The notes: generated by a model from the letters alone, not told the origin. A stretch of 64,000 nt of DNA from Ruegeria marina (GCF_900101475.1 NZ_FMZV01000006.1:1-64000), one strand, 5' to 3'. Positions 26,301 through 33,785 are shown, counted from the stretch's first letter. Translations and numbers: made by a program.

Positions 26301-26733
26301 CCAGCCCCGGGTTCGAGCAGATGTTGAAGTAGAAATAGCTGCCCATGCCGCAGCCTGCATAAACCCCGATCGGCCCGGATACCGAATCCGGCGGATGACC
26401 GGCATTTTCCATCGCTTCCCAGGCGGTTTCCAGAAACTGGCGGTGTTGTGGGTCGAGGATCGCGGCTTCCTTGGGGGAAAAGCCAAAGAAATCGGCGTCG
26501 AACCGGTCGAACCCGTCCAGCGGCGCCGCCGCGCGGACATAATTGGGGTCTGCCAGCAGGTCGGGGCGCTCTCCGGCCGCGATCAGCGTCTCGTCATCAA
26601 GCCGCCGGATCGATTCGATCCCGGCCCTGAGATTGTCCCAAAACTCGGCAGCCGACGCGGCGCCGGGAACGTGCACGGACATGCCCACGATGGCGATGTC
26701 GCCTTCCTGCTTGCAAAAGTCACTCGTTCCCAT
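20305..26733 (-). CDS. Type I polyketide synthase module: KS-AT-KR-DH-carrier-TE
   Basis: This is a single-module 2142-residue PKS. The ketosynthase spans about 12-440 with Cys184 (TACSTSL), the VECHGTGTYLGDP histidine and KTNIGHLDTAAG. The acyltransferase spans about 540-850 with Ser632 (GHSMGE); the region where HAFH/YASH is normally read is IAAHS, so malonyl use is likely but not proven. Ketoreductase: Rossmann motif TGGFGGIG near 1172, Tyr1333 in DYVAANEYL. The dehydratase-like domain follows the KR instead of preceding it: His1419 in NEHRTASGEALLPGTGY, Asp1587 in HPGLLDLATG. The carrier is peptidyl-like (DLGGHSL, Ser1804). The thioesterase has Ser1951 (GFSGGG) and His2108 (PGDHDSM). It probably takes the aminoacyl unit from the NRPS, extends it once and releases it. 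Confidence 0.9.
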   Translation of the reverse strand: MGTSDFCKQEGDIAIVGMSVHVPGAASAAEFWDNLRAGIESIRRLDDETLIAAGERPDLLADPNYVRAAAPLDGFDRFDADFFGFSPKEAAILDPQHRQFLETAWEAMENAGHPPDSVSGPIGVYAGCGMGSYFYFNICSNPGLVDDVGMFLLRHTGNDKDFLSTRVSHVFDLHGPSVNIQTACSTSLVAIHYACKALREGECDMALAGGSTIELPQGRGYLYKENEILSPDGHCHAFDHRAQGTVFGSGAGVVALRRLEDALADGDHIWAVIKGSAINNDGADKAGYLAPSVGGQAQAVSAALKAADVPADTIDYVECHGTGTYLGDPIEVSALTQAYREQTAESGFCKIGSVKTNIGHLDTAAGVASFVKTALALHHRQIPPSLGYEAPNPAIDFETSPFRVNDRLTDWTPHKGPRRGAVNSLGVGGTNAHVILEEAPERAASEESDFPFQILCISARSRAALDGNAKALAGWLRANPEVNLADVAYTLKEGRRGFEKRRVLVAETALEAADLLDQGDPRRVFTHDALGAGTDVVFMFPGGGAQYAGMARDLYEVEPVFAEWMDRGLAHLQKSLDYDIRAIWLPDGDMAEANARLQQPSVQLPLIMIVEYALAQLWLSWGVRPAALVGHSMGENTAACLAGVMRFEDCIDLVLLRGRLFDTVAPGGMLSVSLPLDEVQALIDEDLDIASVNAPRLTAVSGPQAALDRLAEVLSAREVEYQRIQIDIAAHSRMLEPILKEYGDFLRGLSLSAPQIPIQSNRTGEELTAEQATSPDYWVAQLRNTVLFADCIAALSEGRDRVFLEVGPGKALSSLAQTSPAVSPGQVLSSLRHPDQEIADDAYFFGVIGRLWACGVEADWPQIWGEAKRHRLPLPTYAFQRSRYFIEPGTLRAEEPREVLSRIDDMAQWGWRPVWRPRLAECDIDVETELEGTAPLNWLIFLDAGGLAARAADRLEAAGHWVARVRASDSYVKQSDTRFELAPEQGRMGYDLMLRDLAAQGRLPDRIGHFWLVTAAESFRPGSSFHDRNMEHGFFSLTWLAQALGQVELPGPVHITAFTTGAAQVRSETLPYPAKATVAGPLGVLPHEMPGITCASVDIELPARLRPPLLARLRGAAPEQDEDLTPRLLEELLAEPGNTIAAWRDGKRFGRSYRPAPLEGDAPAFRDGGTYLITGGFGGIGLTLARRLMQRHGANVILLGREELSADRAGWLATHSPADKTSRRIRALEALEALDRGRITAIAADVCNIGQMRAALDTAQDRFGALTGVIHAAGHIEDGPILAKTEAGLDRVLAPKMTGLRVLDELFPDGVLELMVLFASSSTASRPAGQVDYVAANEYLNAFASSRSGAKTRVVAVNWGVWADVGMAAEARATRLGSDSATERVATGLPLLHEAGFDEEGNRFFVSRLSAEDWVFNEHRTASGEALLPGTGYIEMATEALRAQGVTHPFEIRDLYFFRPLRVNGAPREVIVRLETTGDGYAFTVHSALPGGGYVQNAQASLVVAPAAQAGTLDLAAIGARCPQAATAPVGEVLHSPQEAHLKFGPRWQVLRATSRGEDEGLARLALPEEYRRDLDQGYQMHPGLLDLATGWAIELARGYRGRALWVPVSYRSLRVFAPLPAEIRSWMRPTPGTTPTEGFASFDITLTDPSGRVLVDIAGFQMQRTAGTIDLGDPARADADAAALGLEPVRKSAALSPEEQRLHRNIAQGIRAEEGAAALERALNSGLPQVVVSSLDLPRLVAEAEQISAPAETGQSFERPQLDIEYVAPQTETEKTLAGFFETLLGVSQVGTQDSFFDLGGHSLIAVRLFAQINRAFSVEFPISVLFEAPSVARIAERIDARIGRSAALSGDSAEPAGDTPAFAHVVPLHDVGPGGKTPFFVVAGMFGNVLNLRHLALMLGRDRSVYGLQARGLVGDEAPHDTIEAAAADYIAEMRQIQPHGPYLLGGFSGGGITAYEIARQLETAGEEVALLAMLDTPLPVRPALGRRDRAIIKLRQFTEQGPRFLMDWVRTRLAWEVNRRRAPVQDAGGAAFNNARIEAAFRGSIARYRPRPWDGPLLMFRPPLDRRWKVTGGNWVSGAREYVFDDNDWGKFARNIEVIEVPGDHDSMVLVPNVSVLTEHLRKRLRDADACLPLDKAAE

Positions 26734-27010
26734 GGCCTGACCAAACGATCCTGTTCGTTTACCTCAGCCCGCCTACCCGGCCACCATCTAAGCCGCCGTT
26801 TCGCCAAGCTGAAAGGCAATAATTTTAACTGTTCTTGCCGTAATTCCCTAACGCACTGTGACAATGACACGAAACCTGTTGCCTTCGGAATGTGTCCTGT
26901 TCCCGATTGCGCACAACACAGTTTTTCCAGAGAAATTGTGGCGGAAACAGGGACAATTGAAGGTGCATTCCCGTGCTTTTCGGTGAAGTTTTCGGGGCAT
27001 CACGGCCCGT
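26734..27010 (-). promoter_or_regulatory. Leader region of the NRPS-PKS operon
   Basis: This 277-base gap upstream of the PKS ATG is more AT-rich than its surroundings, especially 26815-26960. It should contain the promoter that drives the seven-gene minus-strand operon down to 9684. The only Shine-Dalgarno-like element is a weak TCAGG just before the ATG. I could not assign -35/-10 boxes or an operator. The Wzy-like gene upstream is on the same strand, so read-through is also possible. Confidence 0.4.
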
Positions 27011-28474
27011 TTACAGGATGGTTCTCTTGTCACCTGGGGACACCGTCCCACCCAGCGCCGGGCCGCTGCCGAACATGCCGCGCCGTTTATGGCTCCAATC
27101 CGGGTACCACTGGCGTTCGATGTAACCGACAACCGCGCCGGCACAGAGCCAGGTGAACGGGGTCAGGGTTGCGTTCAGCAGCATGTCGGTCATCGTTGCC
27201 GCCAGGATCACCGCAATCGGCGCAAGGGCATCAGACACGCTTTCCGGCGGCGTTTTCCGGATATGAAGGGCCGCCATGATGATCGGGGCTGCCAGAAGGC
27301 CCATCTGTGCAATATACCCGAGCCACCCGAATGTTCCGAAAACGATGATCCATGCCCCGTCGGGGATCGAGATGATCATGCCGGTTTCCGGATCGAGCTC
27401 CAGGTTGCGGCCCCAGCCGCCCCAGCCGAACCAGGGCTTGTCATGGGCGCGGTCCAGAAGAAGCTCTTCGTTCGTGAAGCGGAATTCCAGCGATTGCGCG
27501 CGTTCGGCACTGATGCCGGCCGCTTTCTCCAGTATCGCGTCCAGCGGAATGAGCCCGAGGTTCCGCAATGCCGGGTAGGTTATCGCCAGCAGCGCAATGG
27601 CCAGCGCCAGGCGGATCACCATCTTGCGCCGAAGAAAGAGGACGACGGGTACAAGGGCCATGCCGTACATGAGCGCCGCCAGGCTCTTGCAGGCATTGAG
27701 GACCAGCGCCAGATAGAGCGTCGCCATTCCCCATTTCAGACGTTCGTTGTCCTGCGACGCGCGGGCCAGCGCCGCTGCCGAGATCAGGGCCGTCACCATG
27801 AAGAAGGCCAGCCACAGCCCATGCGGCAGGAACACAATGGGCCGGAAGCCGCCGTCGCGGATCATCTGGCTGAAATCGTGCTGGAAAAAGCCGTAGACGA
27901 AGATGTTTATGACCGGAGCGAAGTTGATTTCGAAGAGCGACGGCAGGGAATAGGCCAGCCCTGCCACTGCAAGCCCCAGAATGATCGCGCGCAGGCCGTT
28001 CTCGTCGGACAGATGTGCCCGGCCCAGGAAGAAGGGCAAGAGCACGATCACCTGCCCGATCATGATGGACAACAGGTCGCGCAGCCCGAGACCGGGAATC
28101 TGATTGGTGATGAACCGGATCGGTTCGCTGCCTGCCAGAACCTCGAAGATCAGCGGCTCGCGGTTGGTCAGCACGGTAGGCACCGCACACAGGATGAATG
28201 CGGCCACCAGCACGCGCACGGGCCTGGCCCGGGGCAACAGGGGAACAGCTTGCCGTGCAATCACGAGGCAGGCAAGGAAGGTTGCGACGGAGGCGATCGA
28301 ATCCTTGTTCAGCGACGGGATCAACGGCAGGTCGAGTTCGGCCACAGGGGGCAGGATCAGATAGCCGCCCAGAATGCCCCAGATGATGGCATGTCGCACG
28401 GGAAGCCGCACGAACAGGGCCACGCAGACAAGCGGCCACAGCATCAGCATCAAATAGGCGACTGGGTTGGGCAT
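27011..28474 (-). CDS. Wzy/O-antigen ligase-type membrane protein (exopolysaccharide polymerase)
   Basis: This is a 487-residue polytopic membrane protein with about 10-12 hydrophobic segments and one larger periplasmic loop (about residues 300-370) containing the LEFRFTNEELLLDRA and PWFGWGGWGRN stretch, typical of the O-antigen ligase/Wzy family. With a flippase, co-polymerase and initiating transferase present nearby, polymerisation of undecaprenyl-linked repeats is the natural role. A ligase that joins glycan to another acceptor cannot be excluded. GGAG five bases upstream supports the ATG at 28474. It is divergent from the WecG-type gene; the 183-base gap holds both promoters. Confidence 0.78.
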   Translation of the reverse strand: MPNPVAYLMLMLWPLVCVALFVRLPVRHAIIWGILGGYLILPPVAELDLPLIPSLNKDSIASVATFLACLVIARQAVPLLPRARPVRVLVAAFILCAVPTVLTNREPLIFEVLAGSEPIRFITNQIPGLGLRDLLSIMIGQVIVLLPFFLGRAHLSDENGLRAIILGLAVAGLAYSLPSLFEINFAPVINIFVYGFFQHDFSQMIRDGGFRPIVFLPHGLWLAFFMVTALISAAALARASQDNERLKWGMATLYLALVLNACKSLAALMYGMALVPVVLFLRRKMVIRLALAIALLAITYPALRNLGLIPLDAILEKAAGISAERAQSLEFRFTNEELLLDRAHDKPWFGWGGWGRNLELDPETGMIISIPDGAWIIVFGTFGWLGYIAQMGLLAAPIIMAALHIRKTPPESVSDALAPIAVILAATMTDMLLNATLTPFTWLCAGAVVGYIERQWYPDWSHKRRGMFGSGPALGGTVSPGDKRTIL

Positions 28475-28657
28475 TGGACTCCGTCTGGCTGGTTCCGGTC
28501 GCTATTCCAGGCCGATCCTATCAGACCGGGTTTGGCCTGTCGTCAGATAGAGCCCGATTTGGGCGATCCGGTGGCAGGATCGGCACGGTTTCGCAGCAAG
28601 TCTTGGCATCGCGCGCCCTTGTCCGTTAAGGAGTTGGAAAAATGGGAGAGCAGCCAG

Positions 28658-29446
28658 GTGGAATTCCACTTCGGATCGAACCGTATCAAGGTCAACATGG
28701 CCACGGGCGCGGAGCTGATGGCTGAAGTGCGGCGGCGGTTCCGTGCCGGCGAGGGCTTCGCGCTGGCAACGATCAATCTGGATCACCTGGTCAAACTGGC
28801 AGTCGACCCGGAATTCGCCAGCGCCTATGCGGCACAGGATCTGGTGGTGGCCGATGGCCGGCCCATCGTGGCCCTGTCGCGTCTCGCTGGCCGTCCGGTC
28901 GCGTTGCTGCCCGGTTCCGATCTGGTGTTCCCATTGGCCGAACTTGCCGCCGAAGAAGCCGTGCCAGTGGCGCTGGTGGGCTCGTCCGAGGCGGCGCTGG
29001 CTGATGCCCGCCGGGTGCTGGAGGGGCATGCGCCTGGTCTGTCGGTGGTCTGGATCCACGCGCCGCCCTATGGCTTCGACCCCCGAGGCGCGGCGGCGGC
29101 GGCGATCCTGTCGGAACTGGCGACACGGGGTGTGGGCCTGTGCTTTCTGGCGCTCGGCGCGCCCAGGCAGGAGATTCTGGCCCAGCGCGGGCGCGAACTG
29201 GCGCCCGGCGTCGGCTTTGCCTCGGTGGGGGCCGGGCTCGATTTCCTCGGCGGCCACCAGGTGCGCGCGCCGCGCTGGATGCGGCGGGTGGGGCTGGAAT
29301 GGCTGTGGCGGATGCTGAGCAACCCTGTGCGGCTGGTGCCGCGCTATGCCCGCTGTGCGGCGATCCTGCCTGGACAGGTCGCCGCCGCGCGCCGGTTGCG
29401 CAGGACCGGCAGCCAGATCAAAAGCCGAACAACCCGGCCTCGGTGA
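28658..29446 (+). CDS. WecG/TagA/CpsF-family glycosyltransferase (GT26)
   Basis: This 262-residue enzyme has the GT26 signatures: the FALATINLDHLVKLAVDPEF region with a conserved Asn, LVVADGRPIVALSRL, then FLALGAPRQEILAQRGREL and ASVGAGLDFLGG near the C-terminal end, and RRVGLEWLWRM. Family members transfer N-acetyl-mannosaminuronate, N-acetylmannosamine or glucose to lipid-linked acceptors at the membrane face. The GTG at 28658 is preferred because GGGAGAG lies 7-8 bases upstream and the family N-terminus begins there. Its last 29 bases overlap the 3' end of the convergent oxidoreductase-epimerase gene. Confidence 0.85.
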   Translation: MEFHFGSNRIKVNMATGAELMAEVRRRFRAGEGFALATINLDHLVKLAVDPEFASAYAAQDLVVADGRPIVALSRLAGRPVALLPGSDLVFPLAELAAEEAVPVALVGSSEAALADARRVLEGHAPGLSVVWIHAPPYGFDPRGAAAAAILSELATRGVGLCFLALGAPRQEILAQRGRELAPGVGFASVGAGLDFLGGHQVRAPRWMRRVGLEWLWRMLSNPVRLVPRYARCAAILPGQVAAARRLRRTGSQIKSRTTRPR

Positions 29447-31517
29447 TCGCAAGACACACGAATTTGGCGCGGTCGGTGCAGGGGTGCCAGCCCAGCTCGG
29501 TCCGCGCCCGGCTGTTGTCAAAGGGCGTCAGATGCGCCCGTGACAGCCAGTCCGCGCGCGAGGGCCGGGTCAGCCCGCTCCGCCGCAGCAGCCGCGCCTT
29601 CAACTGGTGTTTCACCGCATCGGCGGCATACATCAGGTGGAGGTTGCCGGAACTGACCTGGACACGCGCGCCCAGCGTATCATGGATGGCGTCGAAATAG
29701 TCCCGCGCGCTCAGCAGCGGCGGGCCCACAAGGTTGAAGCTGCGCCCCTCGATCCCCTGCGTCGCGGCGCAGGCGATCAGCCCGGCGACGCAATCGCCGA
29801 TCAGCACGAAGGGCAGCGGGTTGCGCCCGTTGCCCCAGAGCCGCACCGCGCCCGCCCCGTGCCAGCGCCCGATGCCCCAATGTTGCAGCGGCCCGCCCGC
29901 GCCGACCACGATGCCGGGCCGTGCGATGACCAGCGGCAGCCCGTGCTGGCGGTGCAGCGCCATCAGCCGATGTTCGCATTCCGCCTTGGACCGGGCATAG
30001 AGGTTGCGCTCTTCCATCTGATCGGGCAGGGACGTTTCGTCGTCGATCCGACCCTTGGGGTCGGACATGTCGAAACTGGCGATGGTGCCGGTATAGACCA
30101 GCCGCCGCACGCCCGCCGCCTGCGCCGCCCGGCCGATCCCCTCGGCCACGGCGACATCGTTTTTCAGGCAATCCTCCCAGCTGCTGTCGGTCGAGCGGGC
30201 GAGGTTATAGACCGTGTCGATCCCCTCCATCGCGCGGGTCAGCGCCTCGGTATCGGTCAGCGACAGCGAGACCGTTTCCACCGCGTCGGGCAGATCGGCA
30301 AATGGCCCCCGCCGCCCGCGCGAGACGACGCGCACATCGGTGCCGCGTGCCGCCAGTTCGCGGGTCAGCGCCCGGCCGATGAAGCCGGTGCCGCCGATCA
30401 CCATCGCCTTTGGCGCCGGTTTGCGGGTGGCGGCGGGCAGGCTGACCACCGGCCAGTCGCAGCGGGCCAGCACATCGTCCAGCGCCGTCATCACCGCAAC
30501 GGCAGAGGCACCCGACCAGCGCGGATCGGCCGCCTCGCCGCGCGCCAGCGGCCCCCAGACGCCGCGCACCAACCCGCTGAAACTCAGCGCATAGGGCGAC
30601 TTGCGGTTGAGCGACGTGAGTTGCCGGGCGGCATTCACCACGCCTTGCGCCAGATGCTGACCCGACAGCGACACTTGCCGCCAGAGCGGATTGGCCACCA
30701 GGTCGGCGGTGTTCTCGGCGTCGATCACCAGCGTATCGGCGGCCAGGTCCAGCCGGGCGCGGGCCGAAGACCCGCGCACCGTCACCGAGCGGTCATCGAC
30801 CGTTTCGACCAGCGACAGGGTCAATGTCAGGTCAACCGATCCGGCCCGCGCCATTATGCGCCAGCCCTGCGGGCGCGTGCCCGCTCCGGGCAGGGCGACG
30901 GGCTTGCTCAACGCCAGATGCTGGATCTCGACCGTGCCGAACAGGTCATGCGCCAGGCTCAGCAGATGCGGCCCCAGTTCCAACAGCAGGTTGCGGGTCT
31001 CGCGCAGCGGCCAGATGCCATAAGGACCCGAGCGCAGCGGCACGAAGGGATAGCACCAGCGGATCTCGGCACCCGAGACACGCCCCAGCCCGCCGCGCCG
31101 GATCTCGCGCTTCAAGCGCTCATAGCTGGGCAGGCCAAGGAAGTTGTGCCCGGGGTGGAACCGCCGGTTCGCTGCCTGCGCGGCGGCCTCGATCTCCTGC
31201 GTCTGGGCGGCGTTCAGCGCCACGGGCTTTTCCACCAGTACATGCAGGCCCGCTTTCAGGCATTGCAGCGCCAGCGGGTGATGCAGGTCGGGCGGCGTCA
31301 GGATATGAACCCCGTCGCAGACCCCGGCGGCGATCATCTCCTCGACGGTGGCAAAGGCGCGCGCGCCATGATCATTGGCCAGCCCCTCGGCCAGATCCAG
31401 ATTGGGATCGCAGACGGCGCTCAACTCCACCTCGGGCGCGGCGCGCAGGGCGTCCGCATGCCAGGAGGCGATATATCCGGCGCCGATCAGGCCGATGCGA
31501 AGGGGGGTGCGGGTCAT
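29418..31517 (-). CDS. Fusion of Gfo/Idh/MocA oxidoreductase and NAD-dependent epimerase/dehydratase
   Basis: This 699-residue protein combines two nucleotide-sugar-type enzymes. Residues 1-~345 form a Gfo/Idh/MocA oxidoreductase: RIGLIGAGYIASWHADAL for dinucleotide binding, then HVLVEKPVAL with the catalytic-region EKP. Residues ~370-699 form an extended short-chain dehydrogenase: AMVIGGTGFIGRALTREL at about 372 and the NLYARSKAE Y-x3-K motif with Tyr507. Both halves bind NAD(P), so two consecutive steps on one nucleotide sugar or lipid-linked sugar are plausible. It follows a GT2 gene with a seven-base gap in the leftward GT4-GT2-fusion operon. The substrate is not known to me. Confidence 0.85.
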   Translation of the reverse strand: MTRTPLRIGLIGAGYIASWHADALRAAPEVELSAVCDPNLDLAEGLANDHGARAFATVEEMIAAGVCDGVHILTPPDLHHPLALQCLKAGLHVLVEKPVALNAAQTQEIEAAAQAANRRFHPGHNFLGLPSYERLKREIRRGGLGRVSGAEIRWCYPFVPLRSGPYGIWPLRETRNLLLELGPHLLSLAHDLFGTVEIQHLALSKPVALPGAGTRPQGWRIMARAGSVDLTLTLSLVETVDDRSVTVRGSSARARLDLAADTLVIDAENTADLVANPLWRQVSLSGQHLAQGVVNAARQLTSLNRKSPYALSFSGLVRGVWGPLARGEAADPRWSGASAVAVMTALDDVLARCDWPVVSLPAATRKPAPKAMVIGGTGFIGRALTRELAARGTDVRVVSRGRRGPFADLPDAVETVSLSLTDTEALTRAMEGIDTVYNLARSTDSSWEDCLKNDVAVAEGIGRAAQAAGVRRLVYTGTIASFDMSDPKGRIDDETSLPDQMEERNLYARSKAECEHRLMALHRQHGLPLVIARPGIVVGAGGPLQHWGIGRWHGAGAVRLWGNGRNPLPFVLIGDCVAGLIACAATQGIEGRSFNLVGPPLLSARDYFDAIHDTLGARVQVSSGNLHLMYAADAVKHQLKARLLRRSGLTRPSRADWLSRAHLTPFDNSRARTELGWHPCTDRAKFVCLAITEAGLFGF

Positions 31518-31524
31518 AAGCGGC

Positions 31525-32496
31525 TCACTGGTATTCGATGATCTTGGGGCTGCGCCGGGCCAGCCGGGTCAGCCAGTACTTGCCCATACCCAGAAGGTTG
31601 GGAAACTTGGACAGGGTCAGGAACGCGGCCTGTCTGCGCGCCTCGCCGGGCGCCATGCCTTCGGCTTGCAAGCCCCGAACGCTGCGCTGCCAGGACAGGG
31701 TATAGAGCGCGGCCACCAGCAGCGGCACGGCGGGGCCATGGGACGCACCGATCAGGGCGATCAGTGGCAGCAACAGCCCATAGGCCAGTACCCGGCGCCG
31801 CTCGACCCGGAAATGGCCGGGATGCAGCGCGCCGACCTGGGCAAAGCCGTGTCCGGCCCGCACTGCCCGCCGCCACCATTGGGCAAACCGGGTCATTGCG
31901 GCGTCGTGGCGGGTCATCTCCAGCGGCAGCCGTTCCAGCGCCCATCCCGCCTCGGCCAGCCGCAGGCAGAAATCGTCATCCTCGGCGGCAATGACGGCGG
32001 GATTGAACCCGCCCACCTGCCGGAACGCCTCGGCCCGCACCATCATGTCGCCGCCGCAGGCCACGATCGGCCCGGCGGGACGGCGCCATTCATGGTCGCA
32101 GATACGGTTGTAGAGGCTGACCTCGGGCGCGATTTCCGACCGCCAGCCGGTGACAAGACCCAGGCGATCGTCCTGCCTCAGCCGCGCCTCGCCCGCCTCC
32201 AGCCAGCCCGGAACAAGGGCGCAATCGCCGTCGATGAACTGGACGAAGGGCGCAGGATCCTTCGCCTGCGCGGCTTCGAACCCGGCATTGCGCGCCCGCG
32301 CCGCGCTGAACGGGACCGACATGTCCAGTTCCACCACCAGCGCCCCGGCGGCCCGGGCCGCCGCGACGCTGCCGTCGGTGGACCCCGAATCCACATAGAT
32401 CAACCGGCGCGCCTGCCCGCGCGCGGCGCGCAGGGCGCGCGCCAGCCGGTCCCCCTCGTTTCGGCCGATCAGGACCAGATCGACGCTGCCACTCAT
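31525..32496 (-). CDS. Glycosyltransferase family 2 with C-terminal membrane segments
   Basis: This is a 323-residue GT-A enzyme: DLVLIGRNEGDRLARALRAA at the N-terminus, RLIYVDSGSTDGS, FSAARARNAGFEAA, then VQFIDGDCALVPGWL carrying the DxD-like acid. The acceptor region VIAAEDDDFCLRLAEAGW follows. After residue ~225 come two hydrophobic segments (LAYGLLLPLIALIGASHG and PLLVAALYTL), so the enzyme is probably anchored to the inner membrane. It starts with an ATGA overlap on the upstream GT4 gene. It probably adds one residue of the exopolysaccharide repeat. Confidence 0.84.
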   Translation of the reverse strand: MSGSVDLVLIGRNEGDRLARALRAARGQARRLIYVDSGSTDGSVAAARAAGALVVELDMSVPFSAARARNAGFEAAQAKDPAPFVQFIDGDCALVPGWLEAGEARLRQDDRLGLVTGWRSEIAPEVSLYNRICDHEWRRPAGPIVACGGDMMVRAEAFRQVGGFNPAVIAAEDDDFCLRLAEAGWALERLPLEMTRHDAAMTRFAQWWRRAVRAGHGFAQVGALHPGHFRVERRRVLAYGLLLPLIALIGASHGPAVPLLVAALYTLSWQRSVRGLQAEGMAPGEARRQAAFLTLSKFPNLLGMGKYWLTRLARRSPKIIEYQ

Positions 32497-33569
32497 CCGG
32501 CATCCCCGGCAAGCAGGGCTTCGAACCGGTCGCAGGAGTGTTCCCAGGTGAACTCCGATGCGCGCGCATGGCAGGCGTCGGACATCGTGCGCCAGTCTGC
32601 GGGCGGCAGGTCGAGTATCGCCCGAGCCCCCTGCACCAGACCCGACATGTCACCAACCTCGCACAACTGCCCTGTCACCCCGGGCTCGATCAGGTCGAAG
32701 GCCGCTCCGACGCGGGTTCCCACCACCGGGCAACGCGCCGCCATCGCCTCGAGCATGGGCAGACCGAAACCTTCGGAATGGCTGGGACAAAGCCAGAGAT
32801 CGCAGCGGGCATAGAGCGCGGGAATTTCCGCCTGAGCGGGACGCAGGTGGAACTCGGCCCCTTCCGGCAAGGCATGCCCAGTCTTCAGCGGTTCTGCGCC
32901 GAAGACGATGATCCCCAGTTCGGGATAAAGGACGCGCAGGCGGTGCAGCGCCGCAATTGCTTCCCCGGCCCCTTTCAATGCGCCCTGGCAATAGACGAAA
33001 CCCGCGACCGGCCTGGCATTACGGTCGCGCGCCGGGGTGGAAAAGCGCGCGTGGTCGATGGCATTGGGCACAACCGCCGGAGCGGGCAGGCCATAGGTCT
33101 CGGCCAGGGTTTGCGACAGCCAGCGCGACACCGCGATCTGCCGCAGCGGCAGGAAATAGGTCGCGCGCGAAATCTGCCAGGGCAGGAAGTCGAACACCTC
33201 GTGCCCCTGGACGAAATAGAAACCGCGCCCCTTTTCCGGCGGCATGGCAGCGGCGGCAAAGGCGGTTTCCCACCAGGTCGCGACAATGGCGTCGGCATCG
33301 GGGACATCGCCTGCGCCGAACTGGAAATCGCTTCGTTCGGCTTCGACCACAGGTACGCTCAGCCCCTCGAAATGCCCCGGCGGTTCGGGCGGGTTCGGTG
33401 CCCTGCCGTGCGCCAGCGCAGCCAGTTTCTGCCGCAAGCCGATGCAGGGTCTCGAGGGCGTTACGATAGTCACCTCATGACCGCGCGCATGCAGCATCTC
33501 GGCGTAGACCGCGATGACCCGCAATCCGCCCGACAGATTCGAGCGGGGGCTGAGGAACGTGATGCGCAA
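32493..33569 (-). CDS. Glycosyltransferase family 4
   Basis: This is a 358-residue GT-B enzyme. The N-terminal domain begins RITFLSPRSNLSGGLRVIAVYAE, typical for GT4 proteins that scan a Gly-rich loop. The C-terminal domain has CPSHSEGFGLPMLEAMAARCPVVGTRVGA (E-x7-E region) and a linker VVPNAIDHARF. The start codon is TTG at 33569, supported by AAGGAG eight bases upstream and by the family N-terminus starting right there; no ATG or GTG fits as well. It is the first gene of the leftward operon GT4-GT2-fusion and is divergent from xylB, marking the right border of the polysaccharide locus. Confidence 0.83.
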   Translation of the reverse strand: MRITFLSPRSNLSGGLRVIAVYAEMLHARGHEVTIVTPSRPCIGLRQKLAALAHGRAPNPPEPPGHFEGLSVPVVEAERSDFQFGAGDVPDADAIVATWWETAFAAAAMPPEKGRGFYFVQGHEVFDFLPWQISRATYFLPLRQIAVSRWLSQTLAETYGLPAPAVVPNAIDHARFSTPARDRNARPVAGFVYCQGALKGAGEAIAALHRLRVLYPELGIIVFGAEPLKTGHALPEGAEFHLRPAQAEIPALYARCDLWLCPSHSEGFGLPMLEAMAARCPVVGTRVGAAFDLIEPGVTGQLCEVGDMSGLVQGARAILDLPPADWRTMSDACHARASEFTWEHSCDRFEALLAGDAG

Positions 33570-33727
33570 GCGGTCTTCTCCTTCTTGGGGTGCCGGGTCG
33601 ATGACCCTCCCGTCCTATCACGCGACAGGAAAACTGCGCGCGGATTCCATCCGGTGACAGGGATTATCCCGTCCAAAGTACGGTTTTGCGACGTCTCTGT
33701 GGCACAACAGGGGCAGGGGGATGATTT

Positions 33728-33750
33728 TTTAATTTGACACAAAAATTAAA
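33728..33750. promoter_or_regulatory. Candidate XylR (ROK) operator upstream of xylB
   Basis: This 23-bp palindrome reads TTTAATTTGAC, then ACAA, then AAATTAAA. It matches the site at 41719 at all but three central positions. It begins 58 bases before the xylB ATG and ends 36 bases before it, in an otherwise GC-rich sequence. This is where a repressor would block the xylBA promoter. AT-rich palindromes of this type are known for ROK-family xylose regulators. Confidence 0.8.
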
Positions 33751-33785
33751 TGAGTGGACAGTCGGAAGCGGAATTGGGAGGCCAC

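Noticed and set aside
24541-27156. 871-codon plus-strand open frame opposite the PKS start
   Set aside because: Antisense to KS-AT and runs through the AT-rich promoter gap without any sign of coding.
27089-28657. Long N-terminal extension of the WecG-type gene
   Set aside because: The extension is antisense to the Wzy-like gene and compositionally unlike the enzyme; the GTG at 28658 has a good ribosome-binding site and matches the family start.
29607-31541. 644-codon plus-strand open frame opposite the oxidoreductase-epimerase fusion
   Set aside because: No motif, Arg/Gln/His-rich, and the minus strand has two complete dinucleotide-binding domains.
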